From: Cellulomonas fimi | Lineage (GTDB): Bacteria; Actinomycetota; Actinomycetes; Actinomycetales; Cellulomonadaceae | Reading direction: 5' to 3' | Length of the DNA: 64,000 nucleotides | Assembly (NCBI RefSeq): GCF_012952065.1 | Contig: NZ_JABCJJ010000006.1 | Location: 108,403-172,402, forward strand | In this document: positions 27,369 through 36,757 of the stretch, one piece after another | Layout of the letters: the number at the start of each line of letters is the position of its first letter | Position numbering within the stretch: position 1 is the first letter of the stretch | Made by a program: the position numbers and the translations under genes | Notes under the pieces: model-generated | Database searches by the model: none | Seen by the model: the letters and a program-made list of their open reading frames with translations, nothing else | Told to the model about the DNA's origin: nothing

Positions 27369-28154
27369 ATGACCGTGCCCGCACGCCGCGTCCCCTGGGC
27401 GTGGCGTGCGGGCACGTCCGCTCGCGGGTTGAGTGGTCCCGTGGGGCGGCTGCGGGTGATGACGTACAACATCAAGGGGCTCACGCTCGACGAGGACGCG
27501 CTCGTCCAGGTCGTCCGCTCGGTCGCCCCCGACGTGCTGGGCGTCCAGGAGCCGCCGCGGGCGCTCCGCGGCCGACGCCGCCTGCGCACCTTCGCGCGCC
27601 GGTGCGGGCTCCGCGTGGCGGTGGGGGGCGGTGGCGCGCGGACGACGGCGCTGCTCGTGTCCGAGCACGTCGCCGTCACGGGCGCGGGCGCGCGCCGGCT
27701 GCCCTGGCGGCTCGGTCAGGTGCGGCGCGGGTTCTGCGTCGCCCGGGTCGACGGCGTGCTCGTCGCCGTGCTGCACCTCGCGCTCGGGGCGCACGAACGG
27801 GGGCGCCATCTCGACCGCGTGCTGCGCGAGATCGACCGGGAGACCGGGCCGCGCGTCGTCGTCGGCGATCTCAACGAGCAGCCCGGCGGCGAGGTGTGGG
27901 GACGGCTGACGCGGCACCTGCGGGACGCCGTCGAGCCGGCTGCGCCGACCTTCAGCGCGCGGCGGCCGCGGCGCCGCATCGACGCCGTGCTGATCAGTCC
28001 CGACCTGCGGGTGGTCGAGGCGACGGTGCTGCGCGACGACCGGACGCGGCGTGCGAGCGACCACCTGCCGATCGTCGTGGACCTCGAGCGGGTGGACGCC
28101 GAGCCGCTCGAGGACCTCGAGTCGGGTGCGCAGGCCGAGCACGGGACCGCGTGA
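27369..28154 (+). CDS. Endonuclease/exonuclease/phosphatase-family protein
   Basis: A 261-residue EEP-fold hydrolase. Landmarks are MTYNIKG (metal-site Asn, residues about 31-37), VQEPP (Glu), VVVGDLNEQPG (Asp/Asn pair), RIDAVLIS and the closing ASDHLPIVVDL (catalytic Asp-His). Family members cleave DNA, RNA, or phosphodiester and phosphomonoester bonds in lipids and sugars; which one cannot be told here. There is no signal peptide, so it is probably cytoplasmic. It starts 9 bp after hppA and may share its transcript. Confidence 0.88.
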   Translation: MTVPARRVPWAWRAGTSARGLSGPVGRLRVMTYNIKGLTLDEDALVQVVRSVAPDVLGVQEPPRALRGRRRLRTFARRCGLRVAVGGGGARTTALLVSEHVAVTGAGARRLPWRLGQVRRGFCVARVDGVLVAVLHLALGAHERGRHLDRVLREIDRETGPRVVVGDLNEQPGGEVWGRLTRHLRDAVEPAAPTFSARRPRRRIDAVLISPDLRVVEATVLRDDRTRRASDHLPIVVDLERVDAEPLEDLESGAQAEHGTA

Positions 28155-28175
28155 CGCGCACGCGAGGATGACGCC

Positions 28176-29825
28176 ATGAGCCCCGAGCGACTGCCCTCGC
28201 GCGACGTCCCCCGCCACGACCCGGCGCAGCTCGGCGCGCTGCGCGCCGACCTCACGGCTGCTGGCTTCACGGTCACCGCGGTCGAGGACCTCCTCGGGCC
28301 GGTCGCGTCGGCCGCGCTCCACCGCGAGCAGCCGCTGCCTGCCCTTCGCGCGACGGCCCCGCTCGTCCTGTCCGGGTCGTCCGCACTCCGTGGGGCCACG
28401 GCACCCACGAGTGCGGACGTCCCGGGAGGGGAGGATGCAGACGCGCGGACCGCGGCGCTCGTGCGGGTCTTCGTGCTCGGTCGCGGGGTGCCGCGCGTGG
28501 CACTCGCGGCGGCGCTGCCGACGTTGGGGGTCGACGGCGCTGCTCGGCTCGGTCTGGTCCAGGCGGCGGGCGCGGGCCGCGACGACGAGGTGCGGGCGCG
28601 CGTGGACCTGCGTCCGTACGAGGCGGAGGACGCCGCCGGCCCGGTGCGCTGGTGGCTCGTGTCCGACCTGGGCGAGGTCGCGACGGGCCGCGCGCTGCGG
28701 ACCGACCACGTGCTCGGCGTCGGCGGGGCGTCGACGACCCTCGCGCAGGTGACGGTCCGGGACCGGCGTCGCAGAGTGCTCGACCTCGGCACGGGCTGCG
28801 GGATCCAGGCGCTGCACGCGGCGCGGCACGCCGAGGCGGTGGTCGGGACCGACGTCTCGGCGCGCGCCCTGGCGTTCGCGCGCGTCAACGCGGCGCTCGC
28901 GGGCGTCGGCCCGGAGCGGGTCGAGCTGCGGGCCGGCTCGATGCTCGCCCCGGTCGAGGGGGAGCAGTTCGACCTCGTCGTGTCGAACTCGCCGTTCGTC
29001 ATCACGCCGCGGACGCCGGGCGTCCCGGCCTACGAGTACCGCGACGGCGGGCGGGCGGGGGACGCTGTGGTCCGGGAGCTGGTGACCGGCGTCGGCGCGG
29101 TGCTCGCGCCGGGCGGCGTGGCGCAGCTGCTGGGCAACTGGGAGGTCCGGCGCGGCGAGGAGTGGCACGAGCGGGTCGGCTCGTGGCTCGACGAGGCGGG
29201 GCTCGACGGCTGGGTGATCCAGCGCGAGCTGCTGGACCCGGCCGAGTACGCCGAGACCTGGATCCGTGACGGTGGGGTGACGCCTGACCGCGACCGCGCC
29301 GCGTGGGACGTTCAGTACGGCGCGTGGCTCGACGACTTCGCGACGCGCGACGTCGTCGCCGTCGGCTTCGGGATCCTCACGCTCCGCCGCCCGGCCACGG
29401 GCCGCCCCACGCTGCGTCGGCTGGAGGAGCACACCGGCACCGTCCACCAGCCGCTCGGCGGGCACCTGGCCGCGAGCCTCGCGGCGCACGACTGGCTGAC
29501 CGTGCGCGACGACTCCGCCCTCGCCGCCGCGCACCTCGTCGTCGCCCCCGACGTGACCGAGGAGCGCTACCTGCGACCCGGCAGCGTGGACCCGGAGGTC
29601 GTGCTGCTGCGCCAGGGCGGCGGGCTCGGCCGTGCGGTGCAGGCGGGCACGGCGCTCGCCGGCCTCGTCGGGGCGTGCGACGGCGACCTCGCGGTCGGGC
29701 AGGTCGTCGGTGCGCTCGCGGCGCTCCTCGAGGTGCCGGCCGACGACGTCGCCGCGGACGTCCTGCCCTCCGTCCGCGGTCTCGTGCGCGACGGGCTGCT
29801 GATCCCGGCCGGCACGACCGGCTGA
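28176..29825 (+). CDS. SAM-dependent methyltransferase, HemK/small-MTase type with extra domains
   Basis: A 549-residue protein. The middle holds a class I methyltransferase: motif I VLDLGTGCGIQALHAARHA (residues about 204-222), acidic loop VVGTDVSARAL, and motif IV DLVVSNSPFVITP, where N-S-P-F stands in for the N-P-P-[FY] of N6-adenine and protein-glutamine methyltransferases. The N-terminal 150 residues and the C-terminal 190 residues resemble the accessory domains that flank this core in many actinobacterial homologues; their role is unknown. The natural substrate is unknown. ATG 28176 lies 21 bp after the EEP gene. Confidence 0.85.
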   Translation: MSPERLPSRDVPRHDPAQLGALRADLTAAGFTVTAVEDLLGPVASAALHREQPLPALRATAPLVLSGSSALRGATAPTSADVPGGEDADARTAALVRVFVLGRGVPRVALAAALPTLGVDGAARLGLVQAAGAGRDDEVRARVDLRPYEAEDAAGPVRWWLVSDLGEVATGRALRTDHVLGVGGASTTLAQVTVRDRRRRVLDLGTGCGIQALHAARHAEAVVGTDVSARALAFARVNAALAGVGPERVELRAGSMLAPVEGEQFDLVVSNSPFVITPRTPGVPAYEYRDGGRAGDAVVRELVTGVGAVLAPGGVAQLLGNWEVRRGEEWHERVGSWLDEAGLDGWVIQRELLDPAEYAETWIRDGGVTPDRDRAAWDVQYGAWLDDFATRDVVAVGFGILTLRRPATGRPTLRRLEEHTGTVHQPLGGHLAASLAAHDWLTVRDDSALAAAHLVVAPDVTEERYLRPGSVDPEVVLLRQGGGLGRAVQAGTALAGLVGACDGDLAVGQVVGALAALLEVPADDVAADVLPSVRGLVRDGLLIPAGTTG

Positions 29826-29833
29826 GCGGGTCG

Positions 29834-30874
29834 TCAGGCGCCCTGGTCCTCCAGCGCGTGCGTCACGCCGATGGCCAGCGTGCGGTGGATCGTCTTCGGG
29901 GTGTGGGCGGTCACGCGCACCTGCGACTGGTCGGCCAGCTGCCGGACCCGGTCGGCGTGCGAGCCCGTCTCCTGGCGGTGCCTGGGCTGACGGCGTCGCG
30001 CGCCGCCCGGGACCGCGCTGGGCACGCGCACCTGCAGGCCGCGCCACCCGCGGGTCCCGAGCACCCAGTGGCCGGTCGTGCGCCGCTCGTCGCCTCCGGG
30101 GCGCGACACGACGGTGAGGTCGAGACCGCCGACGACGCCGCCCTCCAGACCGCGCAGCACCTCGGGGAAGCGGGTCCACCCGGCCTGCGCCATGACCTCG
30201 TCGACCACCGCCGCATCGCCGGTCGCGAGCGCGCGCAGGAACGCGACGCCGTCGACCAGGTCCACGACGACGGGGTCGGGCGTGCGCCCCGGACGCCGCA
30301 CGCGTGCCGGGTCGGCACCGGGCTCGGCGTCGTGGGCGACCGGGACCGCCGGCCAGAGCTCTTCGACGAGCGTCGCGAGGTTGCCGGCGTCGGCGATCGT
30401 CATCTCGACGGGCTCGAGGTCGATCGCGACCGGTGCGGTGAGTCCCGGTCCACCCACGGGGGCGACGGCGACGACGGACTCGCGCACGAGGCCGACCAGC
30501 ATGGGTCCGCGCACGGCGTACCAGCCGTGCCGCACGGCGCTGCGGTCCCACGCGGTGACCTCGACGGTGACCCAGGGGTCGGCGGCGACGGACCACCAGG
30601 CGGCGCCGCGAGCCGTCAGGACGCCGCCGAGGTCCGCGTCACCGGCGGCGTCGTAGCGGACTGACGCGTTCGACACGAGTCCCGACCGGCGCAGGCGCGC
30701 GATCGCGTCGTACCGGCGTTCGACGCGGTCGGACGCCGCCAGGCCCGGGATCCAGTCGAGGTCGAGCGCGGGACCGAGGGGCAGCTCGGGCAGCCCGCGC
30801 CGCAGGGCGACGAACTCGTCAGCGGTGATCCGCAGGCGCTCGGGCGCCGGTGCCGAGGGGCGCCCGGTCGTCAT
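29834..30874 (-). CDS. EspG-like protein (possible type VII secretion chaperone)
   Basis: A 346-residue soluble protein. The order of elements resembles EspG, the chaperone of ESX/type VII substrates: an N-terminal ITADEFVALRRGLPEL helix, ERRYDAIARLRRSGLV, then a beta-rich domain (VTVEVTAWDRSAVRHGWYAVRGPMLVGLVRE), with a related half near the C-terminus (TGHWVLGTRGWRGLQVRVP). I judge this by pattern only, and no other ESX gene is visible nearby. AGGAG lies 4 bp before an in-frame GTG (30880) and 10 bp before the ATG at 30874. It is convergent with the methyltransferase gene, with 8 bp between the stops. Confidence 0.55.
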   Translation of the reverse strand: MTTGRPSAPAPERLRITADEFVALRRGLPELPLGPALDLDWIPGLAASDRVERRYDAIARLRRSGLVSNASVRYDAAGDADLGGVLTARGAAWWSVAADPWVTVEVTAWDRSAVRHGWYAVRGPMLVGLVRESVVAVAPVGGPGLTAPVAIDLEPVEMTIADAGNLATLVEELWPAVPVAHDAEPGADPARVRRPGRTPDPVVVDLVDGVAFLRALATGDAAVVDEVMAQAGWTRFPEVLRGLEGGVVGGLDLTVVSRPGGDERRTTGHWVLGTRGWRGLQVRVPSAVPGGARRRQPRHRQETGSHADRVRQLADQSQVRVTAHTPKTIHRTLAIGVTHALEDQGA

Positions 30875-31039
30875 GGTCACGAGGCTCCTGCTGGCGGGCG
30901 GTGGTCGGTCGGTCCGATGGTCGGTGGCACAGCCTAGGGCGCGAACCGGTCGAAGCCGGCGGGGTTCCCCCGTCGGGCGCAACGGCGCTGGGCCGTCCGT
31001 GTCCGGCCGGGGCGCCTTCCGGTCGCCTACCGTGGTGCC

Positions 31040-31987
31040 GTGAGCACCCAGGGATCCGTGACGGCCGACCGACCTGCCGCGCGGCTGCCCGGCGGCGGGC
31101 AGACGGCCCGCGGAGGGGTCGCGCTCGGCCTCGCGACCGCGCTGCTCGCGACGGTCGGTGTGTGGCTGACCTGGCGGGTATTCGTCGACACCGCCGCGGG
31201 TCAGCGGGTCGACCAGGCGGTGTTCGAGGGCGCCCGGTACGGCCAGAACGCCCTGTGGCGCGTGGCCGAGCCGGTGCTCGAGGTCGTGTCGGTCCCGTTC
31301 ATCGCGCTGGTGCTGGTCGCGGCGGTCCTGATCGCGGTCGTGCGCCGGCGGTGGGGCCTGGCGGCGCAGGTGGTCCTGCTCATGGGTGGGGCGAACCTCA
31401 CGACCCAGGTGCTCAAGAAGTTCGTGCTCGACCGTCCGGACCTCGGCGTCACGAGCGTCTACCCCAACGCGCTCCCGAGCGGCCACACGACGGCGGCCGC
31501 GTCGGTGGCCGCCGCCTTCCTGTTCGTCGTGCCGCCACGTGCCCGACCGTGGGCCGCGGTGCTCGGCGCGGCCTACACGGCGGCGACGGGCGTCTCGACC
31601 CTGGTCGGCAACTGGCACCGGCCGAGCGACGCGGTCGCGGCGATCCTCGTGGTGCTCGCGTGGAGCGGGGTCGCGTGCGCGCTCGCGGCGACGTCGCGCC
31701 GACGGCCGGTCGCAGCGTCCGTGCGCGGGGCGACCCCCGGCTCGCGCACCGGTCCACGCCCGACGACGTCCGGCGTCGTCGGCGGTCTCCTTGCCCTCGT
31801 GGCGCTCGGCGCCGCGGTGCCCGCCGGGGTCGCGCTCCAGGCGCTGTGGACCAGCGAGGGCCCGCTCAGCACGCAGCGTGAGCTGCTCGTCGCGTACGCC
31901 GGGGGCGCCCTCGGCGTCGTCGCGACGAGCTGCCTCGCGTTCGCGGTGATGCTCACCGTCCGTCAGGCTGCGGGCAGGAGCGGGTGA
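31040..31987 (+). CDS. PAP2-family membrane phosphatase
   Basis: A 315-residue integral membrane protein of the phosphatidic-acid-phosphatase-2 family. The three catalytic motifs are present in order: KKFVLDRPD (K-x6-R-P type), PSGHT (residues about 152-156) and GNWHRPSDAV (S-R-x5-H-x3-D type with Asn-Trp-His). These enzymes remove phosphate from lipid pyrophosphates, for example undecaprenyl-PP, on the outer face of the membrane. Two further C-terminal helices follow a Pro/Arg-rich loop. GTG 31040 is the only sensible start. It is divergent from the EspG-like gene. Confidence 0.9.
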   Translation: MSTQGSVTADRPAARLPGGGQTARGGVALGLATALLATVGVWLTWRVFVDTAAGQRVDQAVFEGARYGQNALWRVAEPVLEVVSVPFIALVLVAAVLIAVVRRRWGLAAQVVLLMGGANLTTQVLKKFVLDRPDLGVTSVYPNALPSGHTTAAASVAAAFLFVVPPRARPWAAVLGAAYTAATGVSTLVGNWHRPSDAVAAILVVLAWSGVACALAATSRRRPVAASVRGATPGSRTGPRPTTSGVVGGLLALVALGAAVPAGVALQALWTSEGPLSTQRELLVAYAGGALGVVATSCLAFAVMLTVRQAAGRSG

Positions 31988-32075
31988 CGCGAGGTCGTAG
32001 AGTGCGCCGTCGGCGATGCTGATCCGGATGTCGCAGCGCGCCAAGACCCCAGAAGTCCCCAGGAAGCAGGTCCGC

Positions 32076-34844
32076 ATGTCCCGCAAGCTCGTCATCGTGG
32101 AGTCGCCCGCCAAGGCGCGCACGATCGCCGGCTACCTCGGCTCCGACTACGACGTCGAGGCGAGCGTGGGCCACATCCGCGACCTCCCGCAGCCCTCGGA
32201 GCTGCCGGCAGACATGAAGAAGGGGCCCTTCGGCAAGTTCGCGGTCGACGTGACGAACGGGTTCGAGCCCTACTACGTCGTCGACTCCGACAAGAAGAAG
32301 AAGGTCGCCGAGCTCAAGCGGCTGCTCAAGGACTCCGACGAGCTCTACCTCGCGACCGACGAGGACCGCGAGGGCGAGGCCATCGCGTGGCACCTGCTCC
32401 AGGAGCTCAAGCCCAAGGTGCCGGTCAAGCGGATGGTGTTCCACGAGATCACACGCGAGGCGATCACCCGGGCGCTCGAGAACACGCGCGACCTCGACGA
32501 CCGGCTCGTCGACGCGCAGGAGACGCGCCGCATCCTCGACCGCCTGTACGGCTACGAGGTCTCGCCGGTGCTCTGGCGCAAGGTCCGGCAGGGCCTGTCG
32601 GCCGGGCGGGTGCAGTCCGTCGCGACCCGCATGGTGGTCGAGCGCGAGCGCGAGCGGATGGCGTTCCGCGCGGCCGACTACTGGGACGTCAAGGCGCTGC
32701 TCGCCACCGCCGACACCGACGAGCCGTCGTTCGACGCGCGCCTGGCGACCGTCGACGGCGCCCGCGTGGCCAGCGGGCGGGACTTCGACGACCGCGGGCA
32801 GCTCACGACGCGCGACGCCGTCCACCTCGACGAGGAGGGCGCGCGCGGCCTGGTCGCGGCTCTCGACCAGGCCGACTTCGAGGTCCGCAGCCTCGAGACC
32901 AAGCCGTACACCCGCAAGCCGGCGGCGCCGTTCACGACGTCGACGCTCCAGCAGGAGGCGTCGCGCAAGCTGCGGCTCGGGTCGCGCCAGACGATGCGGA
33001 CCGCGCAGTCGCTGTACGAGAACGGCTACATCACCTACATGCGGACCGACTCCCCGGCGCTGAGCTCGCAGGCGATCGACGCCGCCCGTCGGCAGGCGGC
33101 CGAGCTGTACGGCCCCGAGTTCGTGCCCGACTCGGCGCGCGTCTACGCGTCCAAGAACAAGGGTGCCCAGGAGGCGCACGAGGCGATCCGGCCGGCGGGG
33201 GACTCGTTCCGCACCCCGGCGCAGGTCGCGCGCGAGCTGTCGGGCGACCAGTTCCGGCTCTACGAGCTGATCTGGAAGCGCACGGTCGCGTCGCAGATGG
33301 CCGACGCGCGGGGGTCGACGGCGTCGGTCCGTATCGGCGCACGGGCGAGCGACGGGCGCGACGCCGTGTTCGCCGCGTCCGGCACCGTCATCACCTTCCG
33401 GGGCTTCATGGCCGCGTACGAGGAGGGCCGCGACACCGACCGGTACGCCGACGACACGGCGGACGCGGCCGCCCCGGGTACCTCGGCCTCGGGCAAGGGG
33501 CAGCGCGCGGAGACGCGGCTGCCGCAGATGGCCGAGGGCGACGCGATCACCGCCCGCGAGCTCCTGGCCGACGGCCACCAGACCTCGCCGCCGCCGCGCT
33601 ACACGGAGGCCAGCCTGATCAAGGCCCTCGAGGAGCGCGGCATCGGTCGCCCGTCGACGTACGCCGCGACGATCTCCGTGATCCAGGACCGCGGGTACGT
33701 CAACAGCCGCGGGCAGGCGCTCGTGCCGAGCTGGCTCGCGTTCGCCGTGACGCGGCTGCTCGAGGAGAACTTCGAGTGGCTCGTGGACTACGACTTCACG
33801 GCCGAGATGGAGGAGGACCTCGACGCGATCGCGGCGGGGGACAAGAACCGGGTCGAGTGGCTGAGCCGGTTCTACTTCGGGGCCGACGACGTGGCCGCGG
33901 GGGCCGGCGCGGTCGAGGGGCTGAGCCGCGCGGTCGAGAACCTCGGCGAGATCGACGCCCGCGAGATCAACTCGATCCCGATCGGGGAGGGCATCACGCT
34001 CCGCGTCGGGCGGTACGGGCCCTACCTCGAGGACACCGCCGCCCCTCCGACCGAGGGCGGCGACCCCAAGCGCGCCTCGGTCCCGGACGAGCTGGCGCCC
34101 GACGAGCTCACCGTCGCCAAGGCGCGGGAGCTGCTCGAGACCCAGGCCGAGGGCGACCTCGTGCTCGGCGAGGACCCGTCGTCGGGCACCACGATCGTCG
34201 CCAAGAACGGCCGGTACGGGCCGTACGTCACCGAGCTGCTGCCCGAGCCCGAGCTCGACCCGGGCCTCTCGGCCGCCGCGAAGAAGAAGGCGCTGGCCGC
34301 GGCGCCCAAGCCGCGCACGGCCTCGCTGCTGAAGTCGATGCAGCTCCAGACCGTCACGCTCGACGACGCGCTCAAGCTCCTCTCGCTGCCGCGCGTCGTG
34401 GGGGTCGACCCCGAGTCGGGCGACACGATCACGGCCCAGAACGGGCGCTACGGGCCGTACCTGAAGAAGGGCACCGACTCGCGCACCCTCCCGACGGAGG
34501 AGGCGATGTTCGACGTCACGCTCGAGGAGGCGCTCGCGATCTACGCCCAGCCCAAGCGCGGGCGCGGGGCGACGGCCGCCGCGCCGCTGCGCGAGCTCGG
34601 CGTCGACCCGGTGTCGCAGAAGCCGGTCGTGGTCAAGGAGGGCCGCTTCGGCGCCTACGTGACCGACGGCGAGTCGAACGCGACGCTCCGCAAGGAGGAC
34701 GCGGTCGAGACCATCACGCTCGAGCGCGCGTCCGAGCTGCTGGCCGAGAAGCGCGCGCGGGGGCCGGTCAAGAAGAAGGCCGCGCCCAAGCGCGCGCCCG
34801 CCAGGAAGCCCGCGGCGAAGAAGGCGACGACCGCGAAGAAGTAG
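32076..34844 (+). CDS. topA: DNA topoisomerase I
   Basis: A 922-residue type IA topoisomerase that relaxes negative supercoils. The Toprim domain opens with KLVIVESPAKARTIAGYLG and contains the metal site TDEDREGEAIAWHL; the active Tyr321 lies in NGYITYMRTDS. Instead of zinc fingers the C-terminal third carries four GRYGPY-type Topo_C repeats (GRYGPYLED, GRYGPYVTE, GRYGPYLKK, GRFGAYVTD) and a Lys/Ala-rich tail, the actinobacterial layout; the tail binds DNA and aids processivity in mycobacteria. ATG 32076 was chosen for AGGAAGCAGG upstream over an in-frame ATG at 32016. Confidence 0.97.
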   Translation: MSRKLVIVESPAKARTIAGYLGSDYDVEASVGHIRDLPQPSELPADMKKGPFGKFAVDVTNGFEPYYVVDSDKKKKVAELKRLLKDSDELYLATDEDREGEAIAWHLLQELKPKVPVKRMVFHEITREAITRALENTRDLDDRLVDAQETRRILDRLYGYEVSPVLWRKVRQGLSAGRVQSVATRMVVERERERMAFRAADYWDVKALLATADTDEPSFDARLATVDGARVASGRDFDDRGQLTTRDAVHLDEEGARGLVAALDQADFEVRSLETKPYTRKPAAPFTTSTLQQEASRKLRLGSRQTMRTAQSLYENGYITYMRTDSPALSSQAIDAARRQAAELYGPEFVPDSARVYASKNKGAQEAHEAIRPAGDSFRTPAQVARELSGDQFRLYELIWKRTVASQMADARGSTASVRIGARASDGRDAVFAASGTVITFRGFMAAYEEGRDTDRYADDTADAAAPGTSASGKGQRAETRLPQMAEGDAITARELLADGHQTSPPPRYTEASLIKALEERGIGRPSTYAATISVIQDRGYVNSRGQALVPSWLAFAVTRLLEENFEWLVDYDFTAEMEEDLDAIAAGDKNRVEWLSRFYFGADDVAAGAGAVEGLSRAVENLGEIDAREINSIPIGEGITLRVGRYGPYLEDTAAPPTEGGDPKRASVPDELAPDELTVAKARELLETQAEGDLVLGEDPSSGTTIVAKNGRYGPYVTELLPEPELDPGLSAAAKKKALAAAPKPRTASLLKSMQLQTVTLDDALKLLSLPRVVGVDPESGDTITAQNGRYGPYLKKGTDSRTLPTEEAMFDVTLEEALAIYAQPKRGRGATAAAPLRELGVDPVSQKPVVVKEGRFGAYVTDGESNATLRKEDAVETITLERASELLAEKRARGPVKKKAAPKRAPARKPAAKKATTAKK

Positions 34845-34933
34845 GTCGGCCAGGCCCGGCGGCATGACGACCCCGCCCGGCCCGGCGAGTGGTCACCTCC
34901 GTGAGTTCATCGGGGATTCAGGTCCAGGCGGTC

Positions 34934-35162
34934 GGCTCGTTCTCGGCCAGCTCGACCGAGGCGTTCATCGCGATCAACTGCCTCGACTCGGCCTGGTCGC
35001 CCGATCTCGCCGACATGCGGGCGGAGGCGGCCGAGATCGAAGCGGCCGTGCCCGGGGTCGGCGCCTGCTTCGGCTACGGCGGGGTGACGTGCGCCGAGTG
35101 GTCGCACCCGCCGACGGGCGAGCCCGGTCCGACGAAAGGTCGAGGCGCGCCGCCAATCCGGG
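34934..35162 (+). pseudogene. Fragment duplicated from the alpha/beta hydrolase at 40094-41737
   Basis: About 230 bp closely match 41312-41541 inside the hydrolase gene at both DNA and protein level: STEAFIAINCLDSAWSPDL here against STEAFVAINCLDSASSADL there, then MRAEAAEIEAA, FGYGGVTCA and PPTGEPGPT. It lacks the catalytic Ser, Asp and His regions and has no start of its own. The differences between the copies are spread out, so the fragment is not recent or came from a related gene. It is joined directly to a methyltransferase fragment. Confidence 0.85.
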
Positions 35163-35163
35163 T

Positions 35164-35634
35164 GACTTTACGACGGCCGACTGCGGCAGCGTCCACGACA
35201 CGGCGCTGATCGCGATCAACACGCTCTTCATGGTTCCCGACCAGGACGGCCAGATCCAGGTGTTCGAAAATGCTCGACGCCATCTGAAGGACGAGGGCAA
35301 GCTGATCATCGAGGCGTACGAGCCCTCGCGGTTCCACATGATCCCGTCCGGCCATGAGGTGATGGTGCAGCATCTCGACAAGGAGTCGATCCTGCTCATG
35401 ACGGTGCAGGTGGACAAGGTCGCCCAGATCGCAGCGATCGGCCAGATCTACATGCGCGCCGGTGAGATGCGCAAGACGCCGGAGATCAGCCGTTGCTCCT
35501 GGCCCGCGGAGCTCGACTTGATGGCGCGGATCGCCGGCATGCGTCTGACGGAGCGCTACGAGGACTGGTTCGGGAGTCCGTTCCACGCCCGCTCCGGACG
35601 GCACATCTCGGTCTACGAGCCCGTGCTCGACTGA
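35164..35634 (+). pseudogene. 3' part of a class I SAM-dependent methyltransferase gene
   Basis: About 156 codons encoding the C-terminal half of a class I methyltransferase: VHDTALIAINTLFMVPDQDGQIQVFENARRHLKDEGKLIIEAYEP is the motif IV to motif V region, followed by a beta-strand tail ending GRHISVYEPVLD. The N-terminal SAM-binding motif I is missing, so the piece should be inactive. The frame stays open leftwards through the hydrolase fragment to ATG 34864 in another frame of that fragment, so a 256-residue chimera could be translated. GC is slightly lower than in the neighbours. Confidence 0.8.
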
Positions 35635-35968
35635 CGGTCGCGGACCGAAAACGGCCCCTCAGGTCCGGGACTGACGGTGCCCCTCAGTTGGGGACCGACG
35701 CCGCTCCCCGTTCGCTCGAGCGGGAACGCGGCGGTGTGGGCGTGGCCGCACGGATGCGACGCCGGCCCCGCCGCGCCGAGCCGCCCGGCTCCCTGGACGA
35801 TGGCGCGAGGAACTCCGCTGAGAGCCGGGTGGTTCCCGGCGGAGTTCCTGTGATGCACCGGGGCGTCGTCGTCATGCGCACGCGCTCCCGGGCGCAGAGC
35901 TGCACCTCGCACCGCGGCGTACCGCTGCTCCTGGCGCCAGGTGGGTGGCCACTCGTAGCCTCGGTGCC
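35635..35968. other. 334-bp gap with one strong hairpin, no gene seen
   Basis: No credible coding frame. Near the left end are two short direct repeats (GACGGT...CCCCTCAG at about 35634-35658 and 35671-35688). The main structure is the hairpin at 35808-35849. The leader of the GPP34 gene follows. Confidence 0.6.
35808..35849. repeat. Two-tier hairpin, 11-bp perfect outer stem
   Basis: Outer arms AGGAACTCCGC and GCGGAGTTCCT pair perfectly; inside them CCGGG and CCCGG form a second stem. No T-run follows. It may be a terminator for the rearranged fragments upstream or a leftover element end. Confidence 0.8.
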
Positions 35969-36664
35969 GTGCTGATCGCCGAGGACCTCCTGCTGCTGTT
36001 GATCGACGAGCGAACGGGGACGACGCTGCTGACCGGCTCCCGGCTCGACCATGCACTTGCGGGGGCGGTGCTCGCGGAGCTCACGCTGCTCGGACGGGTG
36101 GAGGTCGTGGCCAGCGGCGCGCGGCACACGACGTCGGAGGTGGTCGTGCGCGACGCCGGGCCCGTCGGGGACGATGTCCTGGACGAGGTGCTCCAGTGCC
36201 TCTCTCGCGGGCCGGGCACCGGTCGGCTGAACGAGGTGCTCCGCCGGTGCGGGGCGGGGCTCGCCGTCAGCCTGCAGGACCGGCTGGCAGAGCGTGGCCT
36301 GCTGCGCCGCGAGGAGCGCCGCGTGCTGTGGGTCATCACGACGCAGCGCTGGTTCGTCGCGGCCCCAGGTCGACGCGCGGAGTTGCTCGACACGGTCGAG
36401 GAGGTGGTCCTCCGTGACAGCCTCGCCGCGCCGCGGGAAGCTGCCCTCGTCCGCGTGCTGGGCTCGACCGGGCAGACGCACCTCGTGCTCCGCGACGCCG
36501 GTGTGCCGGCCGACGAGCTCCAGCGGCGAGCACGCGCGGCCGACGACGGCGCGGGGCTGATCCCGTTCGCAGACTCCGTCGACGCCATCTGCGACGGCAC
36601 CTCGTCGGGCGCGGGCGGCGACGGCGGGGGCGGCGAGGACGGCGGTGGTGGCGGCGGGGACTGA
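35969..36664 (+). CDS. GPP34-family phosphoprotein (GOLPH3-like)
   Basis: A 231-residue GPP34 protein. The N-terminus LIAEDLLLLLIDERTGTTLL is diagnostic of the bacterial family, followed by LDHALAGAVLAELTLLGRV and the WFVAAPGRRAELL region. Eukaryotic relatives (GOLPH3/Vps74) bind PI4P and glycosyltransferases at the Golgi; the role of actinobacterial copies is unknown. GTG 35969 was preferred because family members begin M-L-I-A-E-D; a GTG eight codons earlier is also in frame. The last 20 residues are a Gly-rich tail with Asp/Glu, probably disordered. Confidence 0.88.
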   Translation: MLIAEDLLLLLIDERTGTTLLTGSRLDHALAGAVLAELTLLGRVEVVASGARHTTSEVVVRDAGPVGDDVLDEVLQCLSRGPGTGRLNEVLRRCGAGLAVSLQDRLAERGLLRREERRVLWVITTQRWFVAAPGRRAELLDTVEEVVLRDSLAAPREAALVRVLGSTGQTHLVLRDAGVPADELQRRARAADDGAGLIPFADSVDAICDGTSSGAGGDGGGGEDGGGGGGD

Positions 36665-36757
36665 CGCTCGAGCGGGTGGCGATGTGCCGCACGCCCGACG
36701 ACGTCGAGCACCTGACGGTCGGTCGAGACCACCCCCTGTCGCGGGCCCCGCCGCCAG

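Noticed and set aside
24795..30596. 1933-codon open frame on the minus strand
   Set aside because: It runs antisense through hppA, the EEP gene and the methyltransferase gene, all of which are clear; its product is low-complexity Arg/Asp/His.
32016..32075. Earlier topA start at ATG 32016
   Set aside because: It would add 20 residues before the universal KLVIVESPAKA start and lacks a ribosome site; ATG 32076 has AGGAAGCAGG.
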